Source: Bacteroidales bacterium
Lineage (GTDB): Bacteria; Bacteroidota; Bacteroidia; Bacteroidales; Muribaculaceae
Reading direction: 5' to 3'
NCBI GenBank assembly: GCA_019416425.1
Contig: DXXK01000095.1
Span: 56,991-120,990, forward strand
Length of the DNA: 64,000 bases
Every line of letters starts with the position of its first letter. The first letter of the stretch is position 1. A model generated the notes under the pieces. That model made no database searches and was not told the DNA's origin. It was given only the letters and a program-made list of their open reading frames with translations. Positions 7,201-16,612 of the stretch are shown here, one piece after another. The translations under genes and the position numbers were made by a program.

Positions 7201-10098
7201 TTATTTCTTCTGCTTGTTCTTCGGGAGCTTGTGGAACTTCCACTGGATGTGGAACATGAAGTAACGTGGCAGCGTGTTGGCGTAGGTCTCGGTACGTGCC
7301 TGGGCGTTGACGGTGTAGAACACATTGCTCAGGTTGTGGAGCATGTCGTAACCGTCCACCATCAGGAGCAGCTGACCCTTCAGCAGCGAGTAGCTCAAGC
7401 GGGCGTTCCAGACGAAGTTGTCCTTGTTGAGCGACGGATCGGAATAGCCACGGCGCGAATAGATGTTGAACGTCGTCTGGATGGCGAAGTTGGCGGGAAG
7501 CGTGAAGTTGCCCGACACTCCGTATTTCAGGTCCCAAGCGTTGAATGGACGGAATCCCTCCTGGCCGCTCGTGTACCGGCTCCAGCCCCCCCGGAAGTTG
7601 GCGGTGATGCGGTTCTTGCCGAACGTATATCCCACCAGAATGTCTTCCGAAACCGCGTTGCGGTTCACGATGTTCTTCATCAGTCCACCCTGGTCCGTAC
7701 CGATCAGGTCGGCGCTACGGTCATGATTATAGACTGTCTGCTGCGAGAACTCGAAACGGTTGCGCGGACCGAACTGCAGACCGAAGCTCTGGAAAGCACG
7801 CATGTTCCAGTTGCCCGATACGTTGTACATGCTTCCGGTCTTTACACCGGTGGCCTTGTCATAGGTGTAGCCGTACGCCAGGCCGTTCTCGGTAACCGTG
7901 AACTCAAGTCCATAGCCATGCTTCATCTGCTTCGCCTGGCTCAAGGTCTTGTCCAGGTATATGCGGATGTTATCCGTCGCCATGTCTTTCAACGCGCTGT
8001 TGCCTTTGCGGATATTCAGGGGATCCAGACGGTTGGTGAAATCCACCATATCGACCATGTCGGGCGACGTCACCTTGCGGCCTAAACCTATATATACCCA
8101 TCCCAGCTTCTTTCCGTTTATGTTTACGCTGCCCTGCAGGTCGCCGAGGAAGAACTTGTCCCTATGCAGATGGGCGTTGACCTCGCCGCGGGTGTAGCCC
8201 AGCCACTGACGGCGCAGCTGCAGCGGCACCTGCAGCCATATGTTGAGTCCGGCGTTCGGTATCGCCCAGGTCAGGTCCAGATTGAGCTGATGGCTCTCCT
8301 CGCGGTAACGGCTGTCATAGCTGTTGTCAGGGTCGAGGGTCATGTAGTGCTCGGTCGCCGACGGCAGACCTGCCGTCAGTCCGCCCTGCGTGGCCTCGTT
8401 ATAGTTCTCGGCACGGAACAGGTCCGATACCGAACGGCTGTGGAAACGCTGATAGGTATAGTACATGTCCAGGTACACACCTCTGGCCACATTCCAGATG
8501 TATCCCAACGATCCCTTGGCCCTCCAGTTGTAGTCGGGATGATTGGCGTAGTGACGGTCGGCGAACTGGGTCGCCGTCTGGTCGGTGCCGAAGTTCAGCA
8601 GGTAACGCTCTCGGTCGCTGAAATGCTTGCGGTTGTAGGTGTACGAGGCCAGATATGACATCGCGTCCGTCTCGTTGGGCATCTTGAATTTTCCGTTGGA
8701 CCAGATGTTGGCCGTCATGGAATGCCCTGTATGGCTCCGGTCGTTCAGGTTGCGGTTGATGAGCGATTCAAGAATGCCGCCGGTGGAGTTGGAGAAGATG
8801 CCGTCGATGAAGTCACGGTCCACATCGTCCCACTCGCGGGTGAAGGCAGCCTGCGCTACAGATGAATTATTCTCATTGCGCACATACTCGAACTTCGGGT
8901 TGACCTGAAGGTTCCACTTTTCCTCCTGCACCTTCATGGTGTGCGAGGTCTTCAGCGTCAGGTTCTTCAGCCGTCCGTTGGAGAAAGTGTATCCGTATGT
9001 GTCACCGCCGGGCAGGAAGTTGGTGGTATAGATTGACTTCACATCATCCCTGACCTGATAGTTTGCCTCGGCGCTGCCGTTGAAGGTCAGGGGCGAGTTC
9101 GCCACCTGGGTGTTGTAGTCCAGACCGCCCGAGTATGTCTTCACCTCGCCGGACTCCGGGTCCTTCATCTGGTAGCCGGAACCGTACTGGCTGGGATTCC
9201 AGGTGTTGCTCAGGTTGTTGGCGTTGCCGAAGAACGAGAATCGCGTCATGTCCGTGTAGACCATGCCGAACAGCTGGCCTAAGTAGCGGTTCTCCGTACC
9301 GTAGCCGGCCTCGGCGTTCAGCATGAATCCGCGCATGTACTCGCGCTTCAGGCGGACGTCCATCGTCAGCTTCTTCTTTCCGTACTCCTTGCCCATGATG
9401 CGGTCCATTTCGTCCTGGCCGTCGTATACGGCTATGTCCTTGACGGTATAGGCGCCGAGATTCTCAAGCATCACTTGGTTGTTGCCCTTGAAGAAGTCCT
9501 TGCCGTTCAGCAGCAGATTCTCCACGAAGCGGCCATTTACGAAAATCTGCCCGTTGTCCTTCAGCTCCGCGCCGGGAAGCTGGGCGATCAGCGCGTCGAG
9601 CATGCTGCCCTCGGCCAGCACGAACGCGTCGGCGTTGTAGACAATCGTGTCTCCCTTGTTGTAGAACTTCACCTTTGTTGCCGTGACGGTAAACTCCTTA
9701 AGCATCTTTGCCTTGCTCATGCGCAGGTCGCCAAGATCTATAAACTCGGCCTTTTTGTTCATAGTCGACGGGTCGATGTTGACGAACAACGGCTCGTACC
9801 GGTCATGGGTCAGCTCCAGAATATACTTCTTCGACCTGTCCAGTCCCCTTACACCGAACTCCGGCTCGATAGTGACGGTGTAGTTGTCGGAGCTTCCTGT
9901 CATCCATTTCGTGAACGCATCCCCCTCCTTGACCAGCGTGCTGTCGCCGGAGTTGAGGATCCGGTAATGCCCCTCCTTCAGGGCGGCGCCCGTCACTTTG
10001 TCCTTCACAGTTCCGGCTACTCCGAAATATTCGATTGCCCGGGCTCCGAAGACCCCGAACATTACTGCAACGACTGCCAAAATCAATCTTATTCGCAT
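7201..10098 (-). CDS. Outer-membrane beta-barrel protein, orphan paralogue of the two peptide-locus receptors
   Basis: 965 residues: signal peptide (VVAVMFGVFGARA), an N-terminal carboxypeptidase-regulatory-like Ig domain (about 25-125), a plug-like domain with FVLAEGSMLDALIAQLPG and LLLNGKDFFKGN, a barrel, and a Lys-rich tail (HKLPKNKQKK). The same landmarks in the same order occur in the two barrel proteins at 16.6-19.5 and 21.4-24.3 kb, so all three belong to one subfamily. This one has no maturase or precursor beside it and a different promoter without the CATGAAAC box. It could be a housekeeping member, or a receptor whose peptide partner is elsewhere. Whether it needs TonB energy is unknown. 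Confidence 0.85.
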   Translation of the reverse strand: MRIRLILAVVAVMFGVFGARAIEYFGVAGTVKDKVTGAALKEGHYRILNSGDSTLVKEGDAFTKWMTGSSDNYTVTIEPEFGVRGLDRSKKYILELTHDRYEPLFVNIDPSTMNKKAEFIDLGDLRMSKAKMLKEFTVTATKVKFYNKGDTIVYNADAFVLAEGSMLDALIAQLPGAELKDNGQIFVNGRFVENLLLNGKDFFKGNNQVMLENLGAYTVKDIAVYDGQDEMDRIMGKEYGKKKLTMDVRLKREYMRGFMLNAEAGYGTENRYLGQLFGMVYTDMTRFSFFGNANNLSNTWNPSQYGSGYQMKDPESGEVKTYSGGLDYNTQVANSPLTFNGSAEANYQVRDDVKSIYTTNFLPGGDTYGYTFSNGRLKNLTLKTSHTMKVQEEKWNLQVNPKFEYVRNENNSSVAQAAFTREWDDVDRDFIDGIFSNSTGGILESLINRNLNDRSHTGHSMTANIWSNGKFKMPNETDAMSYLASYTYNRKHFSDRERYLLNFGTDQTATQFADRHYANHPDYNWRAKGSLGYIWNVARGVYLDMYYTYQRFHSRSVSDLFRAENYNEATQGGLTAGLPSATEHYMTLDPDNSYDSRYREESHQLNLDLTWAIPNAGLNIWLQVPLQLRRQWLGYTRGEVNAHLHRDKFFLGDLQGSVNINGKKLGWVYIGLGRKVTSPDMVDMVDFTNRLDPLNIRKGNSALKDMATDNIRIYLDKTLSQAKQMKHGYGLEFTVTENGLAYGYTYDKATGVKTGSMYNVSGNWNMRAFQSFGLQFGPRNRFEFSQQTVYNHDRSADLIGTDQGGLMKNIVNRNAVSEDILVGYTFGKNRITANFRGGWSRYTSGQEGFRPFNAWDLKYGVSGNFTLPANFAIQTTFNIYSRRGYSDPSLNKDNFVWNARLSYSLLKGQLLLMVDGYDMLHNLSNVFYTVNAQARTETYANTLPRYFMFHIQWKFHKLPKNKQKK

Positions 10099-10140
10099 TG
10101 TATTCCGTGTTTAAATTTTCTATGAAGTTAGGTTCGCAGG

Positions 10141-10173
10141 CAAATTTATGACACACGGCATCCGCTATGCAAA
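10141..10173 (-). promoter_or_regulatory. Promoter of the orphan barrel gene
   Basis: On the minus strand TTTG (10170-10173), a 21-nt spacer and TAAATTTG (10141-10148) precede the start codon by 42 nt. The CATGAAAC box of the peptide operons is absent. Confidence 0.6.
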
Positions 10174-10226
10174 TATTTTTTTAAGGCAGTTACATCTTTT
10201 AATCTTTCTTTCAGATTTTCAGACAC

Positions 10227-10262
10227 AAAAAGGAGCGCCGACGCCTGCCGACACTCCTTTTT
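10227..10262. terminator. Bidirectional Rho-independent terminator after gmd
   Basis: AAAAAGGAG and CTCCTTTTT flank an 18-nt middle. The A- and T-tracts make it terminator-like in both directions. It lies 61 nt past the gmd stop and isolates the peptide locus from the barrel gene downstream. Confidence 0.75.
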
Positions 10263-10323
10263 GACATGATATTTCTGTCCGAAAACGGACATGGCCTGTC
10301 TCGCGACGGCCTGCCGTGTCCTG

Positions 10324-11412
10324 TTATTTCACGATTCCTTTCTCCAGATACTCGGCCAGGTTGGTGCGAACCTGCTCGCCGGCACGCTCCATGGCCACCT
10401 TGGCCATGTCCGAGTCTACCATCAGGTTGACCAGCTGCTCGAATGTGGTCTTGCTCGGATTCCAGCCCAGCTTGGTCTTGGCTTTGGTCGGATCGCCCAG
10501 CAGGTTCACCACATCGGTTGGACGGTAGAAGTCCGGCGACACTTCGACCAATACCTTGCCGGTCTTAACGTCTATTCCCTTCTCGTCGGCACCCTCGCCT
10601 TCGAATCGAAGCTCTATGCCGACACGGCGGAACGCTAATTCGCAGAATTCGCGCACGGTATGCTGCTCGCCCGTGGCGATTACGTAGTCGTCCGGCTCCG
10701 GCTGCTGCAGGATCAGCCACATGCATTCCACATAATCCTTGGCATAACCCCAGTCGCGCAGACTCGACAGGTTGCCGAGGTAGAGTTTCTCCTGCTTGCC
10801 CTGCGCTATGCGGGCAGCCGCCAGCGTGATCTTGCGCGTCACGAAAGTCTCCCCCCGCCGCTCCGACTCATGGTTGAACAGGATGCCGCTGCAGGCATAC
10901 ATGCCGTAAGCCTCGCGGTATTCCTTGACGATCCAGAAACCGTACAGCTTTGCCACCGCATACGGACTGTAGGGATGGAACGGAGTCTTCTCGTTCTGCG
11001 GAACTTCCTCCACCTTGCCGAACAGTTCCGAGGTCGAGGCCTGGTAGAAGCGGCATGTCTCGGTAAGTCCGCACTGGCGGATGCCCTCCAACAGGCGCAG
11101 CACGCCGACCGCGTCGACGTTGGCGGTGTATTCCGGAGAGTCGAACGATACCTGTACATGACTCTGGGCCGCTAAGTTATACACCTCGTCGGGACGCACC
11201 TTGCTCAGCACCTGAATTATTGACATAGAGTCGGTCATGTCCGTGTAATGCAGATGGAAGTTCTTATGTCCCTCCAGGTGGGCTATACGCTCTCGGAAGT
11301 CCACCGACGAGCGGCGGATGGTGCCGTGGACATCATATCCCTTCTCCAGAAGGAACTCGGCCAGGTAAGATCCATCCTGACCCGTTATACCGGTTATCAA
11401 CGCTGTCTTCAT
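10324..11412 (-). CDS. gmd: GDP-mannose 4,6-dehydratase
   Basis: 362 residues of an extended short-chain dehydrogenase. It converts GDP-mannose to GDP-4-keto-6-deoxymannose, the first step to GDP-L-fucose and related deoxysugars. The Rossmann motif GITGQDGSYLAEFL (7-20), the RRSSVDF stretch of Gmd, the active-site SPYAVAKLYG (Tyr-x3-Lys) and the FNHESERRG segment are all present. The next enzyme (GDP-fucose synthase) is not in the window. It is the last gene of the long minus-strand run, 87 bp after a GT4 glycosyltransferase, and is followed by a terminator. It may supply a nucleotide sugar for the glycosyltransferases of the peptide locus, or for general surface glycans; the sequence cannot decide. 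Confidence 0.96.
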   Translation of the reverse strand: MKTALITGITGQDGSYLAEFLLEKGYDVHGTIRRSSVDFRERIAHLEGHKNFHLHYTDMTDSMSIIQVLSKVRPDEVYNLAAQSHVQVSFDSPEYTANVDAVGVLRLLEGIRQCGLTETCRFYQASTSELFGKVEEVPQNEKTPFHPYSPYAVAKLYGFWIVKEYREAYGMYACSGILFNHESERRGETFVTRKITLAAARIAQGKQEKLYLGNLSSLRDWGYAKDYVECMWLILQQPEPDDYVIATGEQHTVREFCELAFRRVGIELRFEGEGADEKGIDVKTGKVLVEVSPDFYRPTDVVNLLGDPTKAKTKLGWNPSKTTFEQLVNLMVDSDMAKVAMERAGEQVRTNLAEYLEKGIVK

Positions 11413-11499
11413 ATTCTTTTCTTTGGTTACCCCGACATAATAGACAAGGCAACTGTTCTTCTTATTAAGATAAACAATCTAATCCGCCGAAATATTATA

Positions 11500-12594
11500 T
11501 CATTGTTGTTTACGGAGAATGGAATCAAGCAATAATCGGTATGAGTTGCGCATTGCATCGATTGAGTATCGTCGCCTGTAATCCTCCCGGGATTTCCGGA
11601 CAAGCAGCAAGCGTTCCTGCTCCGACATCGATGCAAAGTCTATCATAACCGAAGCCAGGCTTTCCGCATCGCCCGATTTAAAGACCAATGCGGAACCGTC
11701 GGCACCCAGGTCCGATACACCGAATCCATCCGATACTATCAACGGCAGCCCCGAGGCTTTCATCTCGATGCCTGAGTAACCGCTTTGCTCGAATCTGGAT
11801 GGCATGAATCCAAGGTCGCATCTATGCATCAGAGACATCAACTCATCATGTGGCAAGCACCCGGCCCATTTGATTAAGTCTGCGCAATCCTTACTGATTC
11901 CATATAGGTTTTCCGGCATTTTGTCGCCGCAGCAGACCAACTCGAACAAGCAGCCGGATCTGTTTGCCATATCGAAAGCCTTAAGCAAGACATCGAATCC
12001 CTTCTGCTCAGTGAATCTGCCGGCATATATGATCCTGATACGTCCGGAGTCGGAATGGCATGATTTACCAACACTGTCACTGCACGGATCGCTCAATCCG
12101 TTTCGTATCAGATGGATTTTGGCCGGCTCAACCATGTAGAAGTCCCGCATCAGCCTGACCATGTCGGGATTCAGGCAAACAACTGCGTCAGCGAGTCCGC
12201 ATGCCCTTATGGTATCGACATACAATGCCTTCAGCAATGACTCCCTGTAGGTATGGCTTGGCTTCTCTCCTGCACGTCTTATAAAAGACACATAACCTTC
12301 CACATCTCCATTGAACAGGCTCAGCCATATCATGTCGTGGACAACGTACACAATTCTGCACTTTCTGAATTTCTCCCTTATGTTCCTGACGGATTTATAG
12401 GCCGGACAGAAATTCTGGACAAAGACAGAACCGTCGGCAGGATGACCCTGTACGCTCGCATCATCACTGATGGTCTGCACGTTGAATTCCGAATCTCCCC
12501 GGAAACATTCAAGAAACTGCGTGATATATGTCGAGACCCCGGAAAGATGCTTCTCATCGGCGACTTTCATAAATATGTCATATGCTCGCTTCAT
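11500..12594 (-). CDS. GT4-family glycosyltransferase of the peptide locus
   Basis: 364 residues from the chosen start. A GT-B fold is indicated: the N-terminal domain has HLSGVSTYITQFLE and VVHDMIWLS, and the C-terminal domain has IYAGRFTEQKGFDVLLKAF and the donor-binding FEQSGYSGIEMKASGLP (the E-x7-E motif of GT4). The start at 12594 is preferred over an ATG 51 nt further upstream because it overlaps the stop of the preceding gene as ATGA, giving translational coupling, and begins just before the conserved N-terminal strand. It transfers a sugar from a nucleotide donor to an unknown acceptor. Its place behind the exporter and the LanC-like/GT fusion suggests an acceptor made by this locus, possibly the peptide itself (inference). 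Confidence 0.88.
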   Translation of the reverse strand: MKRAYDIFMKVADEKHLSGVSTYITQFLECFRGDSEFNVQTISDDASVQGHPADGSVFVQNFCPAYKSVRNIREKFRKCRIVYVVHDMIWLSLFNGDVEGYVSFIRRAGEKPSHTYRESLLKALYVDTIRACGLADAVVCLNPDMVRLMRDFYMVEPAKIHLIRNGLSDPCSDSVGKSCHSDSGRIRIIYAGRFTEQKGFDVLLKAFDMANRSGCLFELVCCGDKMPENLYGISKDCADLIKWAGCLPHDELMSLMHRCDLGFMPSRFEQSGYSGIEMKASGLPLIVSDGFGVSDLGADGSALVFKSGDAESLASVMIDFASMSEQERLLLVRKSREDYRRRYSIDAMRNSYRLLLDSILRKQQ

Positions 12595-14411
12595 GGACCC
12601 CAGGTCGATATGTATTCCATCAGCTGGTCCTTTTCCATCGCGCATACCTTGAACAGCTCCGATTTGGTGCTGGTCATTGTTGCCGTGTCGTTGTCACCGC
12701 TGTTTAATCCTCTTGGGTGATTCATATGGAATAGACTCCCCTGCGTTCTTGTGGGTCTCTTGCCCAATATCTCCAGACGCCTGTATCTTTCCACATCCTC
12801 AGGCCCCCAGCCTGTGAAACGCTCGTTTTCCGCACCGATAGCCCGGTATCTCTCGATATCTACGACAAACGCCCCTCCAACGGAATGGTACGATGCCACC
12901 ACCGAGGAATGCTGAGCATATTCCGTAAGTATCCTGATATCAACTGTTTCTGAAAATTTGTGACTGAAATAATCCGAAACCATCAGGAATGTCCCGCCGT
13001 ATGGATAAGCCATGATGCAATCACCCTCTTTCAGAATATTTAGCGCCTCGGATATCTGTCTGACGGGTATCACGGCATCCGTGTCCCATACTGCCGCAAA
13101 TGGAGTACGACACGTGCCTAACATCTTGTTGATATAGCGTGTCCGGTGAAAAATCCGGTTGTTGTCCTCGATAAATACATATTCGGTATTTCTGATTTCT
13201 CCCGCTTCGCTTGCCAATGGTTTGAATCCCGCTTCCAGGACAATGAACCGCGCATCAGTAATAGCTGAATAGAATCTCAAGACCGTCATAAGGTTACGCT
13301 TACGCTCAGCCGAGTCAATCCTGACCGGTATGCAGAATGTGAGGTCCGACAAATCCAGACACGGATTCCTATCGATTATCGATATATCCAATGCTGCTTC
13401 ATTGACGGTTCTTTGCCTTATACCGGCAGACCCATCGCAGCTATAACCACCGATACCCTTAATCTCCCTGGAATCCCGGCCATTGCCTCTTTTTGATTCC
13501 GTCAGCAGTCCAAGACCAATGCAGATAAGATCATCGACGTCACAGGCATTATCCGATATAGCATCCTCCAATTCCGACACGACTTCGTCATCCATAAAAT
13601 CAGTCAGTACCGTTCCATCCTCGTAAAGCCATGCATACAGTCCCGCTTCTCCAAGAAATCCCGTCATATCCTTTATGCCAAGTGCCTTGACATGGTCTAT
13701 GACTTCCTTGCCGTACAGCTTGCGCTGCAGCAGCAGCGAATGGACGGAACCGTCAAAAACATGGCTTTCGCAATGGGCCGACAGATTCGACAGAACTTCC
13801 CGCGTCTTGGTGGGGTATAGTCCGCGGTCACGCACATCCATAAGGAATTCCAGCATACTGGACAGCTGGCATGAAGTCAGCCGGGACGGATGATGGAGTG
13901 GTCCCCAGTCTTCCGACAACAGACAGTCGCACTCCTCCACAAAACCCAAGATGCGTTCCCTGAAGACCAGTTCTGAAATGTCTCCGGAATGAACCCTCTC
14001 CATATCCCTGAGCAATATGGCATCCGTCAGTAACGGATCCTCCTGATAGGTCTTGACCGGAACGGCGTTATATATGAAGAATTCGGTATTATAGAGTTTG
14101 TCCAGGAAAAGCAGGTAATCCTCCCCGAGGGTTATTATATTTCTCTTCACAAGCCTGGCTATCACTGGAATCAAACCCCAGCGTCCATGCATCAGGCCTG
14201 CAGGCAGCCCCGCAATGGAACCTATGATGCTGTTGAGCAGATCCTCCCCCTCGTCCCTTATGCGGTCATTGCCTGACATCTCCGAATATTCAAGAAGGAA
14301 TGCCGCAAGTCCGAGCGAACCACCGGCAAGTCCTCGGTGGCGACAATGCCGACCCGGACTTACGGCATCATGTATCTCCTTCAGTATCGAAGTCCGTCTG
14401 TCGTCTGTCAT
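12591..14411 (-). CDS. LanC-like domain fused to a GT7C-type glycosyltransferase
   Basis: 606 residues. The N-terminal part (about 20-300) has the glycine-rich turns of the LanC alpha/alpha barrel (GLAGGSLGLAAFLLEYS and GLPAGLMHGRWGLIP), but I cannot find the zinc ligands (WCxG, CH) required for lanthionine cyclisation. No LanB/LanM dehydratase is nearby, so a cyclase role is unlikely. The C-terminal part (about 356-606) is a GT-A transferase: FCIPVRIDS start, WDTDAV with the metal-binding DxD at 443-445, and GWGPEDVERYRR, the hallmark of the galactosyltransferase C-terminal domain. The LanC-like barrel may bind or present a peptide substrate to the transferase (inference). It overlaps the exporter gene by ATGA and the next GT4 gene by ATGA, so it lies in one operon with both. 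Confidence 0.8.
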   Translation of the reverse strand: MTDDRRTSILKEIHDAVSPGRHCRHRGLAGGSLGLAAFLLEYSEMSGNDRIRDEGEDLLNSIIGSIAGLPAGLMHGRWGLIPVIARLVKRNIITLGEDYLLFLDKLYNTEFFIYNAVPVKTYQEDPLLTDAILLRDMERVHSGDISELVFRERILGFVEECDCLLSEDWGPLHHPSRLTSCQLSSMLEFLMDVRDRGLYPTKTREVLSNLSAHCESHVFDGSVHSLLLQRKLYGKEVIDHVKALGIKDMTGFLGEAGLYAWLYEDGTVLTDFMDDEVVSELEDAISDNACDVDDLICIGLGLLTESKRGNGRDSREIKGIGGYSCDGSAGIRQRTVNEAALDISIIDRNPCLDLSDLTFCIPVRIDSAERKRNLMTVLRFYSAITDARFIVLEAGFKPLASEAGEIRNTEYVFIEDNNRIFHRTRYINKMLGTCRTPFAAVWDTDAVIPVRQISEALNILKEGDCIMAYPYGGTFLMVSDYFSHKFSETVDIRILTEYAQHSSVVASYHSVGGAFVVDIERYRAIGAENERFTGWGPEDVERYRRLEILGKRPTRTQGSLFHMNHPRGLNSGDNDTATMTSTKSELFKVCAMEKDQLMEYISTWGP

Positions 14412-16603
14412 AATCCCAGCTCAAGTTGGTTCCTGACAAGATTATAGTAGATTCCCTGACGGTTTACCAGCTCGTCATGTGTACCCGACTCCACCACCCT
14501 GCCATGATCCAGCACGATAATGTTGTCGGCGTTGGCCACAGTGGACAACCGGTGCGCCGCAACCACAACCGTGCGGCCCTTGTAGAATTCATCGAGTCTG
14601 CCGACAATCTCCCGCTCGTTCTTCGCATCAAGGGAGTTTGTCGCTTCATCAAGGAATATGAAGTCCGGATTCTTATAGACGGCCCTTGCTATCAGTATCC
14701 GCTGCTTCTGTCCCTGGCTGATCCCGATTCCCTCCTTTCCGATGACCGTATCGTATCCCAACGGCAACGACATTACAAAATCGTCGATATTCGCAGTCCG
14801 TGCGGCTTCCCGGACCTTATCCATGTCGTAGTCATCGTCGGCGACAGCGATGTTCCGGGCTATCGATTCCGTAAAGACGACGCCGTCCTGCATCACTGTG
14901 CCGCATCTGTCGCGCCACCACCGCATGTCGTATCCGGCGATGTCCTCGCCGGCGATCTTGATTGTTCCATCGGAGACTCGGTAATATCCCAGCATCAGTT
15001 TTATCAATGTAGTCTTCCCGCTTCCCGACGGTCCTACCAGGGCGGTCACCTTCCCTTCGGGGATTTCGATGTCCACGTCCTCAAGAGCCTTTCGGAGCGA
15101 ATGCCTGCCGTAGCGGAAACTCACGTTCTCGAACCGGATGCTTTTCCGGGGGCCTCCATATGATTCCAACGCTCCGTGACACGATTCCTCATCCTTCTCA
15201 TCATGTACCTCGTTGATTCTTTCCATTGATACGCGTACGTCCTGCAGGGTGTTGATGAATCCGATCATCTGCGCCACCGGGCTGTTCAGCTGGCCTACTA
15301 TATATTGGATGGCGAGCATGCCTCCAAGTGTCAGTTCTCCCGATATGACCGAGGTGGCGGCCATGGCGGTAATCAGTATGTTCTTCATCTCGTTTATGAA
15401 GAGACTCCCGGCCTCCTGTGTCTGCTGCATCTGCAGCGACCTTGTCTGGATGTCGAGCAGTTTCAGCTGGTCGGACTTCCATTCCTCCCTGCGACGCCGC
15501 TCGCAGCCCTGCAGCTTGATCTCCTGGATGCATGTCACCATCTGGAGCGTCCGGCTCTGGTTCAGGGCCTGGTAGTCGAACATCTCGTAATCCAGCTTCT
15601 TACGTCTTTGCAGGAACAGCGTGATCCATCCCCCGTAGATCACGCTGCCCGTGATGAATATCAGGAAGATAGTCCAGTCATAGACGGCCAGTACGCATCC
15701 GTAGATGATGAACGAGATGATGCTGAACATCAGTCCGAGGGATTGCGAGGTCAGGAACTGCTGTACCCTTCCGTGGTCGTTCATCCTCTGCATTATGTCT
15801 CCGGTCAGACGGGTGTCGAAGAACGACATGGGAAGCTTCATAAGCTTCACGAAGAAATCCATCAGCAGCGAGATATTGACCTTGACCGAGATGTCAAGAA
15901 GTATCCTGCGCCTCAGGAAGTCGGTCAGGGTCCTCCCGACGGCCAGCGTCAACCCTCCGGCCAGCAGAAGCCAGACCAGCCTGATATCCTTGCCCGCTAT
16001 GCCCTTGTCCACGATTGCCTGCGTCAGGAACGGCATCACCAGCTGCAGTCCGCTCCCTATGGCCAAGGCGGCGGTCAGTTTGAGGAAATGGATTCCGAAT
16101 CCCTTGACATATTTCCTCAGCACGGCTAAGGAACCGGACTTCGGTCTCTTGTGGAATTCGGGATCATCGGTGAATTCATGTCCCGGAATCATGGTCATTG
16201 CTATTCCCTCCGGAACCTCTCCGCTATGGATCGATTCCCATCTGTCCTTGAATTCCTCAGGCGTATACCTGATCTTTCCCACCCCCGGGTCGCTGATATG
16301 GAACCGGCCGCGTCTGTCTATCTTATAGAGGACTACGAAATGGTTGCTGTTCCAATGCAGCACCAACGGCATGGGGAGCAACCTCAGGGCGTTGACCGAC
16401 AGCCGGTACCCCTTGGCCTCGAATCCGAGTTCCCGGGCCCCGCGGGACAGCGCCAGCATGGACACGCCCCGGCGCGAAGCGCCGCAGTGCCGTTCCATCT
16501 CGTTGACGGAAAACACACGTCCGCTCCAGTACTCGCATATCATTGCGAGACAGGCCGCCCCGCACTGCATGGCGTCATGCTGCCGCTTCTCGGGAAACCT
16601 CAT
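14408..16603 (-). CDS. C39 peptidase-containing ABC exporter (PCAT/bacteriocin-type)
   Basis: 731 residues in three parts. The N-terminal C39 cysteine peptidase has QCGAACLAMI with catalytic Cys14, His88 in SNHFVVLYK and Asp105 in ISDP. Next is a six-helix ABC membrane domain (about 165-460). Last is an ATPase domain with Walker A GPSGSGKT (about 524-531), signature ISQGQKQR, Walker B FIFLDEAT and H-loop AAHRLST. Such proteins cut leader peptides after GG/GA/AG and export the core across the inner membrane. Both precursors in this locus end their leader in ILAG, which fits. It lies 9 bp after a barrel gene and is the only exporter for two precursors. No HlyD adaptor or TolC-like protein is encoded in the locus. 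Confidence 0.95.
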   Translation of the reverse strand: MRFPEKRQHDAMQCGAACLAMICEYWSGRVFSVNEMERHCGASRRGVSMLALSRGARELGFEAKGYRLSVNALRLLPMPLVLHWNSNHFVVLYKIDRRGRFHISDPGVGKIRYTPEEFKDRWESIHSGEVPEGIAMTMIPGHEFTDDPEFHKRPKSGSLAVLRKYVKGFGIHFLKLTAALAIGSGLQLVMPFLTQAIVDKGIAGKDIRLVWLLLAGGLTLAVGRTLTDFLRRRILLDISVKVNISLLMDFFVKLMKLPMSFFDTRLTGDIMQRMNDHGRVQQFLTSQSLGLMFSIISFIIYGCVLAVYDWTIFLIFITGSVIYGGWITLFLQRRKKLDYEMFDYQALNQSRTLQMVTCIQEIKLQGCERRRREEWKSDQLKLLDIQTRSLQMQQTQEAGSLFINEMKNILITAMAATSVISGELTLGGMLAIQYIVGQLNSPVAQMIGFINTLQDVRVSMERINEVHDEKDEESCHGALESYGGPRKSIRFENVSFRYGRHSLRKALEDVDIEIPEGKVTALVGPSGSGKTTLIKLMLGYYRVSDGTIKIAGEDIAGYDMRWWRDRCGTVMQDGVVFTESIARNIAVADDDYDMDKVREAARTANIDDFVMSLPLGYDTVIGKEGIGISQGQKQRILIARAVYKNPDFIFLDEATNSLDAKNEREIVGRLDEFYKGRTVVVAAHRLSTVANADNIIVLDHGRVVESGTHDELVNRQGIYYNLVRNQLELGL

Positions 16604-16612
16604 CGCCTTCCA

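Noticed and set aside
12591..14411. True lanthipeptide system because of the LanC-like domain
   Set aside because: No dehydratase (LanB/LanM) is present, the zinc ligands are not seen, and the precursors keep their cysteines beside a radical SAM enzyme.
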